From a virus, in the IMG/VR virus record IMGVR_UViG_3300022821_000113, positions 1-23,851 of that record: a DNA stretch of 23,851 nt; one strand, 5' to 3'. Below the pieces are notes generated by a model that searched no databases, was not told where the DNA came from, and saw only the letters and a list, made by a program, of their open reading frames with translations. The position numbers and the translations under genes are program-made. This document shows, piece after piece, positions 17,009-23,759 of the stretch. How positions within the stretch are numbered: position 1 is the first letter of the stretch; each line of letters opens with the position of its first letter.

Positions 17009-17820
17009 CCCAGGAACTCAAAATCGAGCAGGTTTGCACGCATCTGGTGGTGGACGAAGTGTCCACCATTGAGAATGACTTGCGCACGGTCAAGACGCTC
17101 CGACCCCTTGCGAACAGTCAGGTGGAACTCAAGATCAACGGGTTCCTGGTAACGGACGTGGGCAACACCACTTACGGCTTCCGGTTGGTACGTGACGCCT
17201 CCTCACTTGACCCCACCGCCCGGCTTGTTCAGTTCCGCAGCCTACGCCGCGCCACGGATGAGTTCTACGAGCTCACCTACTACACCAGATCCTCTGAGTG
17301 CCGCCGTTGTCACGGGCTGCGGATGGAGCACGATTACCGGTACAACATCAACGGGACCCTCCTCACCGTCCGCAACGAGAAGAAGCTCGTACAGGACATG
17401 AAGAAGATCGTACTGACGGCCATCAGTTCCAACCCCTTCCACCGTTGGTACGGCACAAGCATTCCGTCCCTCATTGGATCAAAGGTGACGAACGCAGCGA
17501 TCATTCGCTCCAAGATGGAATCCGATATCCGTGTGGCTATTCGCCGGTACACCGACACTCAGACAAAGCAGATGAGAGCACTCCTGAGCATCAGCGGGGC
17601 ATCCGTTGATCCCAGGGAGCGGTTCGGCACGCTTCTCAAGCTCCAGGTGCAGCAAGACACCTTGGAACCGACCGCCTTCAATATCCAGATTGCATTCACA
17701 AATCGATCCGCCGAGATCGTGACCGTAGACACCACGGTCGCACTTCCGGATCCAGTGTCCCTCGTATACAACACCCCTCAGCAGGGTGCTTTGGATACGA
17801 GGTTCCAGCGTAGCGGGTGA
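17005..17820 (+). CDS. Baseplate wedge protein, gp25-like, with CxxC insert
   Basis: This 271-residue protein uses GTG at 17005 in a GTGA overlap with the preceding stop; GGAG six bases upstream supports this start. The C-terminal part (about 115-245) matches gp25/gpW-type wedge proteins: RNEKKLVQDMKKIVL, then NPFHRWYGT, LIGSKV, a long helix with RVAIRRYT, and closing strands. It would attach to the gp6-like product of the next gene and to the sheath. It is about twice the length of T4 gp25 because of an N-terminal region that includes a probable zinc site: C99-x2-C102 followed by His103 and His109. The gene sits directly before the gp6-like gene, the usual order. Confidence 0.85.
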   Translation: MTQELKIEQVCTHLVVDEVSTIENDLRTVKTLRPLANSQVELKINGFLVTDVGNTTYGFRLVRDASSLDPTARLVQFRSLRRATDEFYELTYYTRSSECRRCHGLRMEHDYRYNINGTLLTVRNEKKLVQDMKKIVLTAISSNPFHRWYGTSIPSLIGSKVTNAAIIRSKMESDIRVAIRRYTDTQTKQMRALLSISGASVDPRERFGTLLKLQVQQDTLEPTAFNIQIAFTNRSAEIVTVDTTVALPDPVSLVYNTPQQGALDTRFQRSG

Positions 17821-17823
17821 TAC

Positions 17824-20800
17824 ATGGCAAACGAAACTCCAACAATCCCTCAGATCCACAAGCCCCACGGCACTGGTTCGGATACGACGGTCCTGTACTC
17901 GACCAACGCATTCAGCCAGACCATCACGGGCACAGCGGATGAACTGACCAAGCGAGTCCTCGCCAACGGCAGTGACGCTGGGATGGACTTCAACGCCTTC
18001 CCGCTCGATGATGGAAGCTCTGGCACCACTGGTACAACCGGAGGTACCGGGACTACGGGCACCACGGGCTCTACCGGATCCACCGGTTCGACAGGGTCAA
18101 CAGGCGGCATTGTACTCTCAGATGGCGAGTGGAGCTTGACACTTCCCTCGAACCCGCAGCTTGTGGAGGGGCAGAACGTCTTCCTCATCCAGGCGGAAGG
18201 GTACGACGGCTCCCTCAGCACGGCAGCTACGCTCACCATTCATTACGTCTCTGACGGCTCCCTTGGGTTCCTCATTGACGCACCAACCGGCATCAAGATT
18301 GACCGGTACGCGAACCGCGTGGAGTTCCTGGCTACCCACATTGAGGACGTGCTGCTCGCTGATGTAGAGCGCGACACGATGACCGTAGGATTCAACTTCT
18401 ACTCAGCTTCCGAGCCGGGTGGCGGACTTGCGGGCTACACACTGCTCAACACCCGCCTCGTAGATGACTACAAAGAGGTGGTGGAGAAGGTAGTGTCCAC
18501 GGTGGAAACCACCGACCGAGAAGTGGACCCAGACGACAGCAACGTCATCATCGACACGAGCATCAACGTTCAGACCCTGAACAAGTTCTACGTGTACGCC
18601 TTCAACCACGTCCGCGCCAACGACTCCACAGCGACGGACTACCCGCAGCAGGATGCGGCGCAGGCTCTGTTCAGCCCTATCGCACTGACCCAGGAGATCT
18701 ACTACGTCGCTACGGCATTGGCCTACGACCCAAGCCTGGCCATTGAGTACGAGAGCACCTTCTCGAGTGAGCTTGTAGGACTGCCGTTGGTGCTGAGCAC
18801 GCGGGTCAAGGACCTCACGCCCCGCAACCTGAACACCATCCAGCAGGGACTCATCACCGAGATCCTCAGGGTTCAGTCGAACATCGATGTGCGCCCCGGC
18901 TCAGTGACCCGTGACATCCACGTAGACCCGCCCGCGTGGGAGATGAACCGCATCTGGCTGCTCATCGACTTCATGAGCCGAGCCCAGAGCTTCCTGACGC
19001 TCATTCAGATCGATGACCCTCAGCAGACGGGCACCAGCATCGCCTACAAGGAATCGAACTACAAGCAGGCACTCGCCCTTGCGGTAGCTCTGACCGAAGC
19101 TGAGGTGCAGACGCTCATCGACGAGACGTTCACCAAGCTCGCCATGAACTCGCTCACTGAGCGTATGGGAGCAACCAAGGCCATCGGACAGGCCGTCATG
19201 CGCCGGACGTCGGCCCCGAGTAAGGACTTGGTTGTGGATGCGGGCACCACACTGACAAGCCGAGGAGATAGCGCTGCGGGCACCAGCTCGCAGAGTTTCG
19301 TGACCTCTGCGAGCAAGACCATGTCAGCGGCCAATGGTAGCTCGTATTTCAACGCGAACACGGGCTTCTACGAGCTGACCGTCTCCATCTCTGCCGTGAC
19401 CGCAGGGGCGACGGGAAACGTGGCGGCGGGAGCCATCACATCTACCTCAGCCTCCGGGTTCAGCAGTGTCGTCAACAACGAGGCCACCACCTTTGGACAG
19501 GATCAGGAGAGCAACCTCAGTCTCGCTGAGCGAGCCATGCTCTCCTACGTCAGTGTGGACCGTGGCACCTCAGGAGGCTACCTCCGCACGGCACTTGACA
19601 CCTCCGGCGTACACCGCGCCCGTGTTGAGGAAGCGGGTGAGAGCCTGATGATGCGGGACTGGGACGATGTACGTGAGAAGCACATCGGCGGCAAGGTGGA
19701 CCTCTGGATCCAGGGCACGGCAATCATCGAGGTGCAGGAGACCTTTGCCTTCCAGTACCTCCAAGACCTCAACGTGCGTTTTGAAGCAGTGGGCGAGGCC
19801 TCGCTCCTGACCTTCCGGACGACTTCTGCCGCAGTGACCGAGGCCACTCCGATCTTCGCCATGCTGAACGATGCTTCCTTGGGCTACGGGCTGAGGAACA
19901 CTTCTACGGGACAGGACTTTGACCTGAGCGGCGTGACGATCACGGACTACCGCACCATCCAGCTTGACGTGAACATTCCTCAGCCTGATGTGGATGAAGA
20001 TGACATCCTCATCGGCGACTACAAGTACCGGGACAGCGATCCGTTCGAGCCCGTAGTGCAACCCATCCGAGATATCTCCGGCATCACAAGCTCTGCAAGC
20101 ACGTTGACCACGGAGAACTACTCGCTCAGCAAGACCGAAGACCCACTCCTGTTCGGCTACTCCGTTGAGGCCAGCGACCAGATCAACGTGGTACAGGCGA
20201 ACGGGGTTCCCACAGGCGACCCGACCACGGTGACGGACGAGGGTGTAGTGCTCGTAGGCAGCACCTCCGTCAAGCTCGGATCTGTAGGCGTCGACGAGAC
20301 GACCATCGTGATCACCAACACGGCGGGCACCGTCACCTACACCACCGACCAGGGGGATTCTGCAACACCCGACGTGTTCCTCACCGGAGGAGACCTAACC
20401 ACGGCTCCGAAGATCGCCCGCAACGAGTCAGGCACCATTCTCAACGGTGAGAAGGTGATTGTGGCCTACACGGCTGAGGAGAACTTCACCGTATCCTACT
20501 CCGTGAACAACGTGCTCCAGCTCGTAGCCGCCAAGGTGGACGTGATGCGGCATGTGACGGCGGATGTGCTGGTGAAGCAGAGCATTGAGAACGAGGTGGA
20601 GATCTCGGCGACCGTAGTGCTCAAGGACAATGCAGATCAGGCGGACGTGGACATTGACATCCGCACCAACCTCTCCCACCTCGTGAACCGTCTCCAGATT
20701 GGAGAGGATCTGCACCAATCGGATGTGATCCACGCCATCGAGGAAGTGAATGAGGTGAGCTACGTGGTGCTCCCACTCACCCTGATGCACAAGAGCGACG

Positions 20801-21288
20801 GCTCCCTGATCCTCCGTGACGCTCTGGACTCCGACTCCACAAAGGTAGTTGAGGGACAGGAAGCGGACGTGTGGCTCATCAACCAGCAGCTCACCTTCAA
20901 CACCTCAACGGGTGGAGGACCCAACACACTTCACCGTGGCGTCTTCATGGACGACCAGCCGATGACGCTGTTTGAGCTTGAGAGCGACTTCTGCGAGCTG
21001 GAGAGCAACCCCGGCTCCGCTCTGATCGTTGGACGTTTGGGCTTCGACGTATGTGACTGCGGCCTGGGCGGTTTGCTGTTGGATGCTGGCATTGTGACAG
21101 CGAACCGCGTGTTGGTGAGTTTGCCGAAGGGAGAAACGCCTGAGGACCACACCTGGGCGGCTTCCTACATCGTTGATGGCGAGAGCGGCACGGGTGACAT
21201 TGAGGCTTTCGTGATGGAGTACCTCACACTCGGCCAGGTGCAGATGACCTACACCGGCACGGGCGATGAGTACGGCAACGATTTCTGA
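17824..21288 (+). CDS. Large baseplate wedge protein, gp6/gpJ-like, with collagen-like segment and Ig/FnIII-like insert
   Basis: This 1154-residue protein starts with a short N-terminal segment (1-60), then nine consecutive Gly-X-Thr triplets (67-93). An Ig-like stretch follows (about 98-145; NVFLIQAEGYDG, TLTIHY), then an FnIII-like region (about 150-210; NFYSASEPGGG). From about residue 320 it has gp6/gpJ features: VRPGSVTRDIHVDPP, helices around TLIQIDD, and a later domain with VDVMRHVTADVLVK and IRTNLSHLVNRLQIG, in the style of wedge proteins. Two wedge copies with gp25-like protein would form a baseplate arm. The C-terminal quarter contains DVCDCG and SDFCELES. It follows the gp25-like gene after a three-base gap. 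Its TGA is the left half of TGATCA, shared with the stop of the facing gene. Confidence 0.8.
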   Translation: MANETPTIPQIHKPHGTGSDTTVLYSTNAFSQTITGTADELTKRVLANGSDAGMDFNAFPLDDGSSGTTGTTGGTGTTGTTGSTGSTGSTGSTGGIVLSDGEWSLTLPSNPQLVEGQNVFLIQAEGYDGSLSTAATLTIHYVSDGSLGFLIDAPTGIKIDRYANRVEFLATHIEDVLLADVERDTMTVGFNFYSASEPGGGLAGYTLLNTRLVDDYKEVVEKVVSTVETTDREVDPDDSNVIIDTSINVQTLNKFYVYAFNHVRANDSTATDYPQQDAAQALFSPIALTQEIYYVATALAYDPSLAIEYESTFSSELVGLPLVLSTRVKDLTPRNLNTIQQGLITEILRVQSNIDVRPGSVTRDIHVDPPAWEMNRIWLLIDFMSRAQSFLTLIQIDDPQQTGTSIAYKESNYKQALALAVALTEAEVQTLIDETFTKLAMNSLTERMGATKAIGQAVMRRTSAPSKDLVVDAGTTLTSRGDSAAGTSSQSFVTSASKTMSAANGSSYFNANTGFYELTVSISAVTAGATGNVAAGAITSTSASGFSSVVNNEATTFGQDQESNLSLAERAMLSYVSVDRGTSGGYLRTALDTSGVHRARVEEAGESLMMRDWDDVREKHIGGKVDLWIQGTAIIEVQETFAFQYLQDLNVRFEAVGEASLLTFRTTSAAVTEATPIFAMLNDASLGYGLRNTSTGQDFDLSGVTITDYRTIQLDVNIPQPDVDEDDILIGDYKYRDSDPFEPVVQPIRDISGITSSASTLTTENYSLSKTEDPLLFGYSVEASDQINVVQANGVPTGDPTTVTDEGVVLVGSTSVKLGSVGVDETTIVITNTAGTVTYTTDQGDSATPDVFLTGGDLTTAPKIARNESGTILNGEKVIVAYTAEENFTVSYSVNNVLQLVAAKVDVMRHVTADVLVKQSIENEVEISATVVLKDNADQADVDIDIRTNLSHLVNRLQIGEDLHQSDVIHAIEEVNEVSYVVLPLTLMHKSDGSLILRDALDSDSTKVVEGQEADVWLINQQLTFNTSTGGGPNTLHRGVFMDDQPMTLFELESDFCELESNPGSALIVGRLGFDVCDCGLGGLLLDAGIVTANRVLVSLPKGETPEDHTWAASYIVDGESGTGDIEAFVMEYLTLGQVQMTYTGTGDEYGNDF
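18022..18102 (+). repeat. Nine Gly-X-Thr codon triplets (collagen-like segment, codon-diversified)
   Basis: Inside the gp6-like gene, 27 codons encode nine perfect Gly-X-Thr triplets (GTT GTT GGT GTT GTT and four GST). Codons are strongly varied: all four Gly codons, three or more Thr codons, and the four Ser positions use TCT, TCC, TCG and TCA once each. Thus the amino-acid repeat has no matching DNA repeat. This fits selection on the protein and/or against recombination between repeats. Confidence 0.9.
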
Positions 21289-21291
21289 TCA
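21286..21291. other. TGATCA palindrome forming both stop codons of convergent genes
   Basis: The plus gene ends with TGA at 21286-21288 and the minus gene ends with TGA read from 21291-21289. Zero bases lie between them. No rho-independent hairpin with a T-tract was visible around this junction, so a shared bidirectional terminator is not supported. Confidence 0.9.
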
Positions 21292-22203
21292 GCTACCGCA
21301 GCTCCGAGTAGTACCTCCGCACCCTGATGTAGAGCTTGCCACCGAGGCCCGCACTGGCTCGGGCACTGGGAGCTCGTAGGGCTCGTCGGTGGTCCATCCG
21401 GTAGTCATCCTACCGTCGGGCTGCAGAATCACCTCGTACACAAGGCCGAGATCATCGCTTGGCTCGAGCGTGCTGTACTTCCAATGCACGCGCACCCCGT
21501 CGATGGTCATGACGAAGTCCTTGCACGTCGGGCAGCCATGCTCCACCGTGGCCTCTTCGCTGAAGTTGTCCTGCAACGGGTGAGTGTCGAGCGTGCCGTG
21601 AAGCTTGCGGAGGAATACCGCTCCGGCTCCAACGCTCTTGCACTTGGCGAGGAATGCGCGGGTGTATGCCTTGTCGGCTCCTACCCACTCTCCGAGGATC
21701 ATCTCTCCCCACCAGATGCCGAGCACGGCGCTGATGGTCACGTCGATTCCAACCTCAGCCATCTTGGTGCAGAAGGTCTCGGTCTCTTCCCAGTTGATGG
21801 TCTTGCAGTCTCCGAAGGCCGCACGGTTCTCAAGCTCGTTGAGGGCGTGACGTGAGAGGTTGATGTGGTCCACCACCCCGTCGAACAGGTCCCTCAGCTT
21901 GTCGAAGTTCTTGGGAGACCCCCCGTTGGTGGTCAGCACCACTCGGTCGAAGCGCTCCTTGTGGAGCTCGATCACACTCAGCGCACGCTTGAGGTAGGGG
22001 CTGAGTACAGTCTCTCCTCCGGTGAGGGAGAGGGTCTTGAACTGTGGGGGCAGGGCTCCCAGCACGCGGTTCAGCTCAGATGCCCACGCCTTGAGGCGTA
22101 GCTCATTGTCCGAGCGTTTCCAATAGCAGAACCCACAACGAGCCTGACAGGCTCCGGGTAGGACGATGCTGAAGTTGGGGTTTGCGATGGTCTCAGTCGG
22201 CAC
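21289..22203 (-). CDS. Radical SAM protein with C-terminal CxxC
   Basis: This 304-residue protein has the radical SAM cluster motif C19-x3-C23-x2-C26 (CQARCGFCYWKR), the SAM-binding GGE (62-64; LTGGET) and a following strand, TTNGG (91-95). A later CPTC (224-227) in a segment with DFVMTIDGV could bind a second cluster or zinc. Cys295 and Cys302 lie in a Gly/Ser/Thr-rich tail of uncertain value. Enzymes of this kind reduce SAM to make a 5'-deoxyadenosyl radical; the substrate here is unknown. The start is GTG at 22203 with AAGGAG seven bases upstream, and it overlaps the upstream gene by 11 nt. It is last in the four-gene minus-strand cluster, so it is probably cotranscribed with the genes before it. 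It is not QueE-like by motif spacing. Confidence 0.9.
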   Translation of the reverse strand: MPTETIANPNFSIVLPGACQARCGFCYWKRSDNELRLKAWASELNRVLGALPPQFKTLSLTGGETVLSPYLKRALSVIELHKERFDRVVLTTNGGSPKNFDKLRDLFDGVVDHINLSRHALNELENRAAFGDCKTINWEETETFCTKMAEVGIDVTISAVLGIWWGEMILGEWVGADKAYTRAFLAKCKSVGAGAVFLRKLHGTLDTHPLQDNFSEEATVEHGCPTCKDFVMTIDGVRVHWKYSTLEPSDDLGLVYEVILQPDGRMTTGWTTDEPYELPVPEPVRASVASSTSGCGGTTRSCGS

Positions 22204-22480
22204 TGTCTATCTCCTTCAGCCAGAAGTCCACCTCCATCACGTCGCGGTTTTTGCCGCTGCCCTTGATGAGGTAGCCGTGGAAGCGGACTGTATGCAGCCA
22301 CTCGGGTTTGAACTGATGCGGTCGGTTGTAGCCGTCGAACTGGAATCCGGTCCAGTTCACACCGTCGCCTGTCCCTTTGACACGAAGATCAATGAGCCCG
22401 CGCCCACTGTTCGTGATTTCGAGTTCGAACTGGGGCTTGGTCCCGTCCATCGGGTAGCAGGTGATGGTGCGTCCGATCAT
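22193..22480 (-). CDS. Hypothetical beta-rich small protein (95 aa)
   Basis: I choose the ATG at 22480, which overlaps the upstream stop as ATGA, giving 95 residues; the open frame upstream to 22528 lies inside the preceding gene. The product is beta-rich (MIGRTITCYP, then FELEITNSG, LIDLRVKGTG, VNWTGFQFDGY, and VMEVDFWLKEID). It contains one Cys and several aromatic residues. No membrane segment or known motif is seen. Its position directly before the radical SAM gene makes a partner, substrate or accessory subunit plausible, but that is inference only. Confidence 0.6.
   Translation of the reverse strand: MIGRTITCYPMDGTKPQFELEITNSGRGLIDLRVKGTGDGVNWTGFQFDGYNRPHQFKPEWLHTVRFHGYLIKGSGKNRDVMEVDFWLKEIDSAD
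22211..22216 (-). promoter_or_regulatory. Strong Shine-Dalgarno for the radical SAM gene
   Basis: AAGGAG on the minus strand, seven bases before GTG 22203, lies inside the end of the 95-residue gene. It is among the best ribosome sites in the window and supports the GTG start. Confidence 0.75.
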
Positions 22481-22698
22481 GAGGCAGCTTCCCACTTGCG
22501 CATGATGGCGTCCTTGGCGTCGTAGCACCCGGCCTCATCAGCGATGATGCAGTAGCACCCCACGAGGTCCGCGCTCTCTGAGCGCGTCCAGTCTTCCCAG
22601 TCCTCGAGCCATGCCACGGGGAAGTCCTGCTTGCGCGCCTCTTCGATGACGGTTTCGATCTGGTCGGTGGTGCTGTCTTGTCGCTGGGCGAGGGCCAT
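22477..22698 (-). CDS. Hypothetical small acidic protein with Cys cluster (73 aa)
   Basis: The ATG at 22698 with GGAG six bases upstream is preferred over the GTG at 22743, which has no clear SD. The 73-residue product has an acidic N-terminal helix (TTDQIETVIEEARKQ), then PVAWLEDWEDWTRSES, a short Cys segment (GCYCIIADEAGCYD; Cys48, Cys50, Cys58) and a C-terminal helix (DAIMRKWEAAS). It could be a small metal-binding protein, or a peptide substrate of the neighbouring radical SAM enzyme; neither is shown. Its stop overlaps the next start as ATGA. Confidence 0.55.
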   Translation of the reverse strand: MALAQRQDSTTDQIETVIEEARKQDFPVAWLEDWEDWTRSESADLVGCYCIIADEAGCYDAKDAIMRKWEAAS

Positions 22699-22704
22699 GT
22701 TGTG

Positions 22705-22708
22705 CTCC
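22705..22708 (-). promoter_or_regulatory. Shine-Dalgarno deciding the ATG 22698 start
   Basis: GGAG on the minus strand, six bases before ATG 22698. The alternative GTG at 22743 has no purine-rich box at the right distance, so the shorter product is preferred. Confidence 0.6.
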
Positions 22709-22754
22709 GTGCTGCACAGGTAACGGACGGAGCGCCTGATCACTCAGAGGCTAT

Positions 22755-23759
22755 TCAGGATGTAGCGCGGTCCCGTGCAACAGCCTGCATGTCGTCGTCA
22801 CGGTCAGTCTCGTCAACAATCTCTTCGCCAACAACGATCTCAAGGACGTCCTCGAGGGTCACCAAGCCATGTACCGCGCCGTACTCTCCCCGCACGAGAG
22901 CCATGTGGTTCCGCGCGGGTAGGAAGTGCCGCATGAGCTCATCGGCGGGCATGTCGGGGCTGACAAAGGCGGCAGGCACAGGCTTCGGTAGCAGTCCGCC
23001 ATTCATGAGCGAGAGGAGCAAGTCCCTCAGCATCACCACGCCCACCACGTCGTCGAGCGTCTCACCCACAACGATGATGCGGGAGTGCTGTGACGCCTTG
23101 ATCTGGGCCTCCTGCTCCTTGGCAGTCAGGTCAGCGCGGAGGTAGGTCATCGCGGTACGGGGAGTCATGATGTCGCTGGCGGTCAGGTCGTTGAGGCTGA
23201 ACACCCGGAGGATCATGTCGCGCTCATCCTCCTCAATCTGGTCCTCACGTCCGGCTTCCCGCACCATGAAGCGCAAGGTAGCCTCGTCCGCTGCCGTAGC
23301 ACCGTTGGGTCCGCCAATGAGCTTGGTCACCTGTTCGAGCATCCAGAGTGCCGGGGTCAGCAACCACGAGATCGCACTGAGCGGTCGTGCAATCAGGAGG
23401 CTGATGCGCTCCGGGTAGTTGGTGCCGATGCTCTTGGGGATGATCTCTGCGAAGAGGATGATGGCGAAGGTCAACACGGCTGAGAAGGCACCGAGGTAGG
23501 CACTTCCGAGCACGTCAGTAGCAATCCCACCAACCACGATGGAGCCGACGATGTTGGCGATGTTGTTGAGAACCACGATGGCAGCAATGGGCCTGTCGAG
23601 GTTGTCTTTCAACCGGAGCAGTATGGCGGCTGTTGAGCCACCTTCCTCCGCGAGCTGGCGAACACGCACGTTGGGCATTGCCATCAAGGCGGCTTCAGAG
23701 CCGGAGCAGAGCGCCGAGGCAAGTACAACTGCGGTTACAGCGATTACAAGGAGTATCAT
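22755..23759 (-). CDS. CNNM/CorC-type membrane protein: DUF21 plus paired CBS domains, without the CorC_HlyC domain
   Basis: This 334-residue protein starts with a DUF21 (CNNM) transmembrane domain (about 1-150): hydrophobic segments near 1-28, 57-80 and 87-110, with SGSEAALMAM, LNNIANI and FAEIIPKSIGTNYPE, all hallmark motifs. A linker helix follows, then a paired CBS region (about 195-320) with DIMTPRTAM, HSRIIVV, VMLRDLL and EYGAVHGLVTLEDVLEIVVG followed by DETD. Family members export or regulate Mg2+ (CorC/PaeA/MpfA/YhdP relatives), with CBS domains sensing Mg-ATP. It ends soon after the second CBS motif and lacks the C-terminal CorC_HlyC domain of most bacterial homologues. No obvious SD lies close to ATG 23759 (GGAG is 15 bases upstream). 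It heads the minus-strand cluster. Such a transporter gene is unexpected in a phage. Confidence 0.9.
   Translation of the reverse strand: MILLVIAVTAVVLASALCSGSEAALMAMPNVRVRQLAEEGGSTAAILLRLKDNLDRPIAAIVVLNNIANIVGSIVVGGIATDVLGSAYLGAFSAVLTFAIILFAEIIPKSIGTNYPERISLLIARPLSAISWLLTPALWMLEQVTKLIGGPNGATAADEATLRFMVREAGREDQIEEDERDMILRVFSLNDLTASDIMTPRTAMTYLRADLTAKEQEAQIKASQHSRIIVVGETLDDVVGVVMLRDLLLSLMNGGLLPKPVPAAFVSPDMPADELMRHFLPARNHMALVRGEYGAVHGLVTLEDVLEIVVGEEIVDETDRDDDMQAVARDRATS

Noticed and set aside
21484-21855. Plus-strand open frame opposite the radical SAM gene
   Set aside because: The minus frame holds intact radical SAM motifs; the plus frame has no motif.
22698-22743. Longer form of the 73-residue protein starting at GTG 22743
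   Set aside because: It has no SD at proper distance, whereas ATG 22698 has GGAG six bases upstream. It remains possible through coupling to the CNNM-type gene stop.
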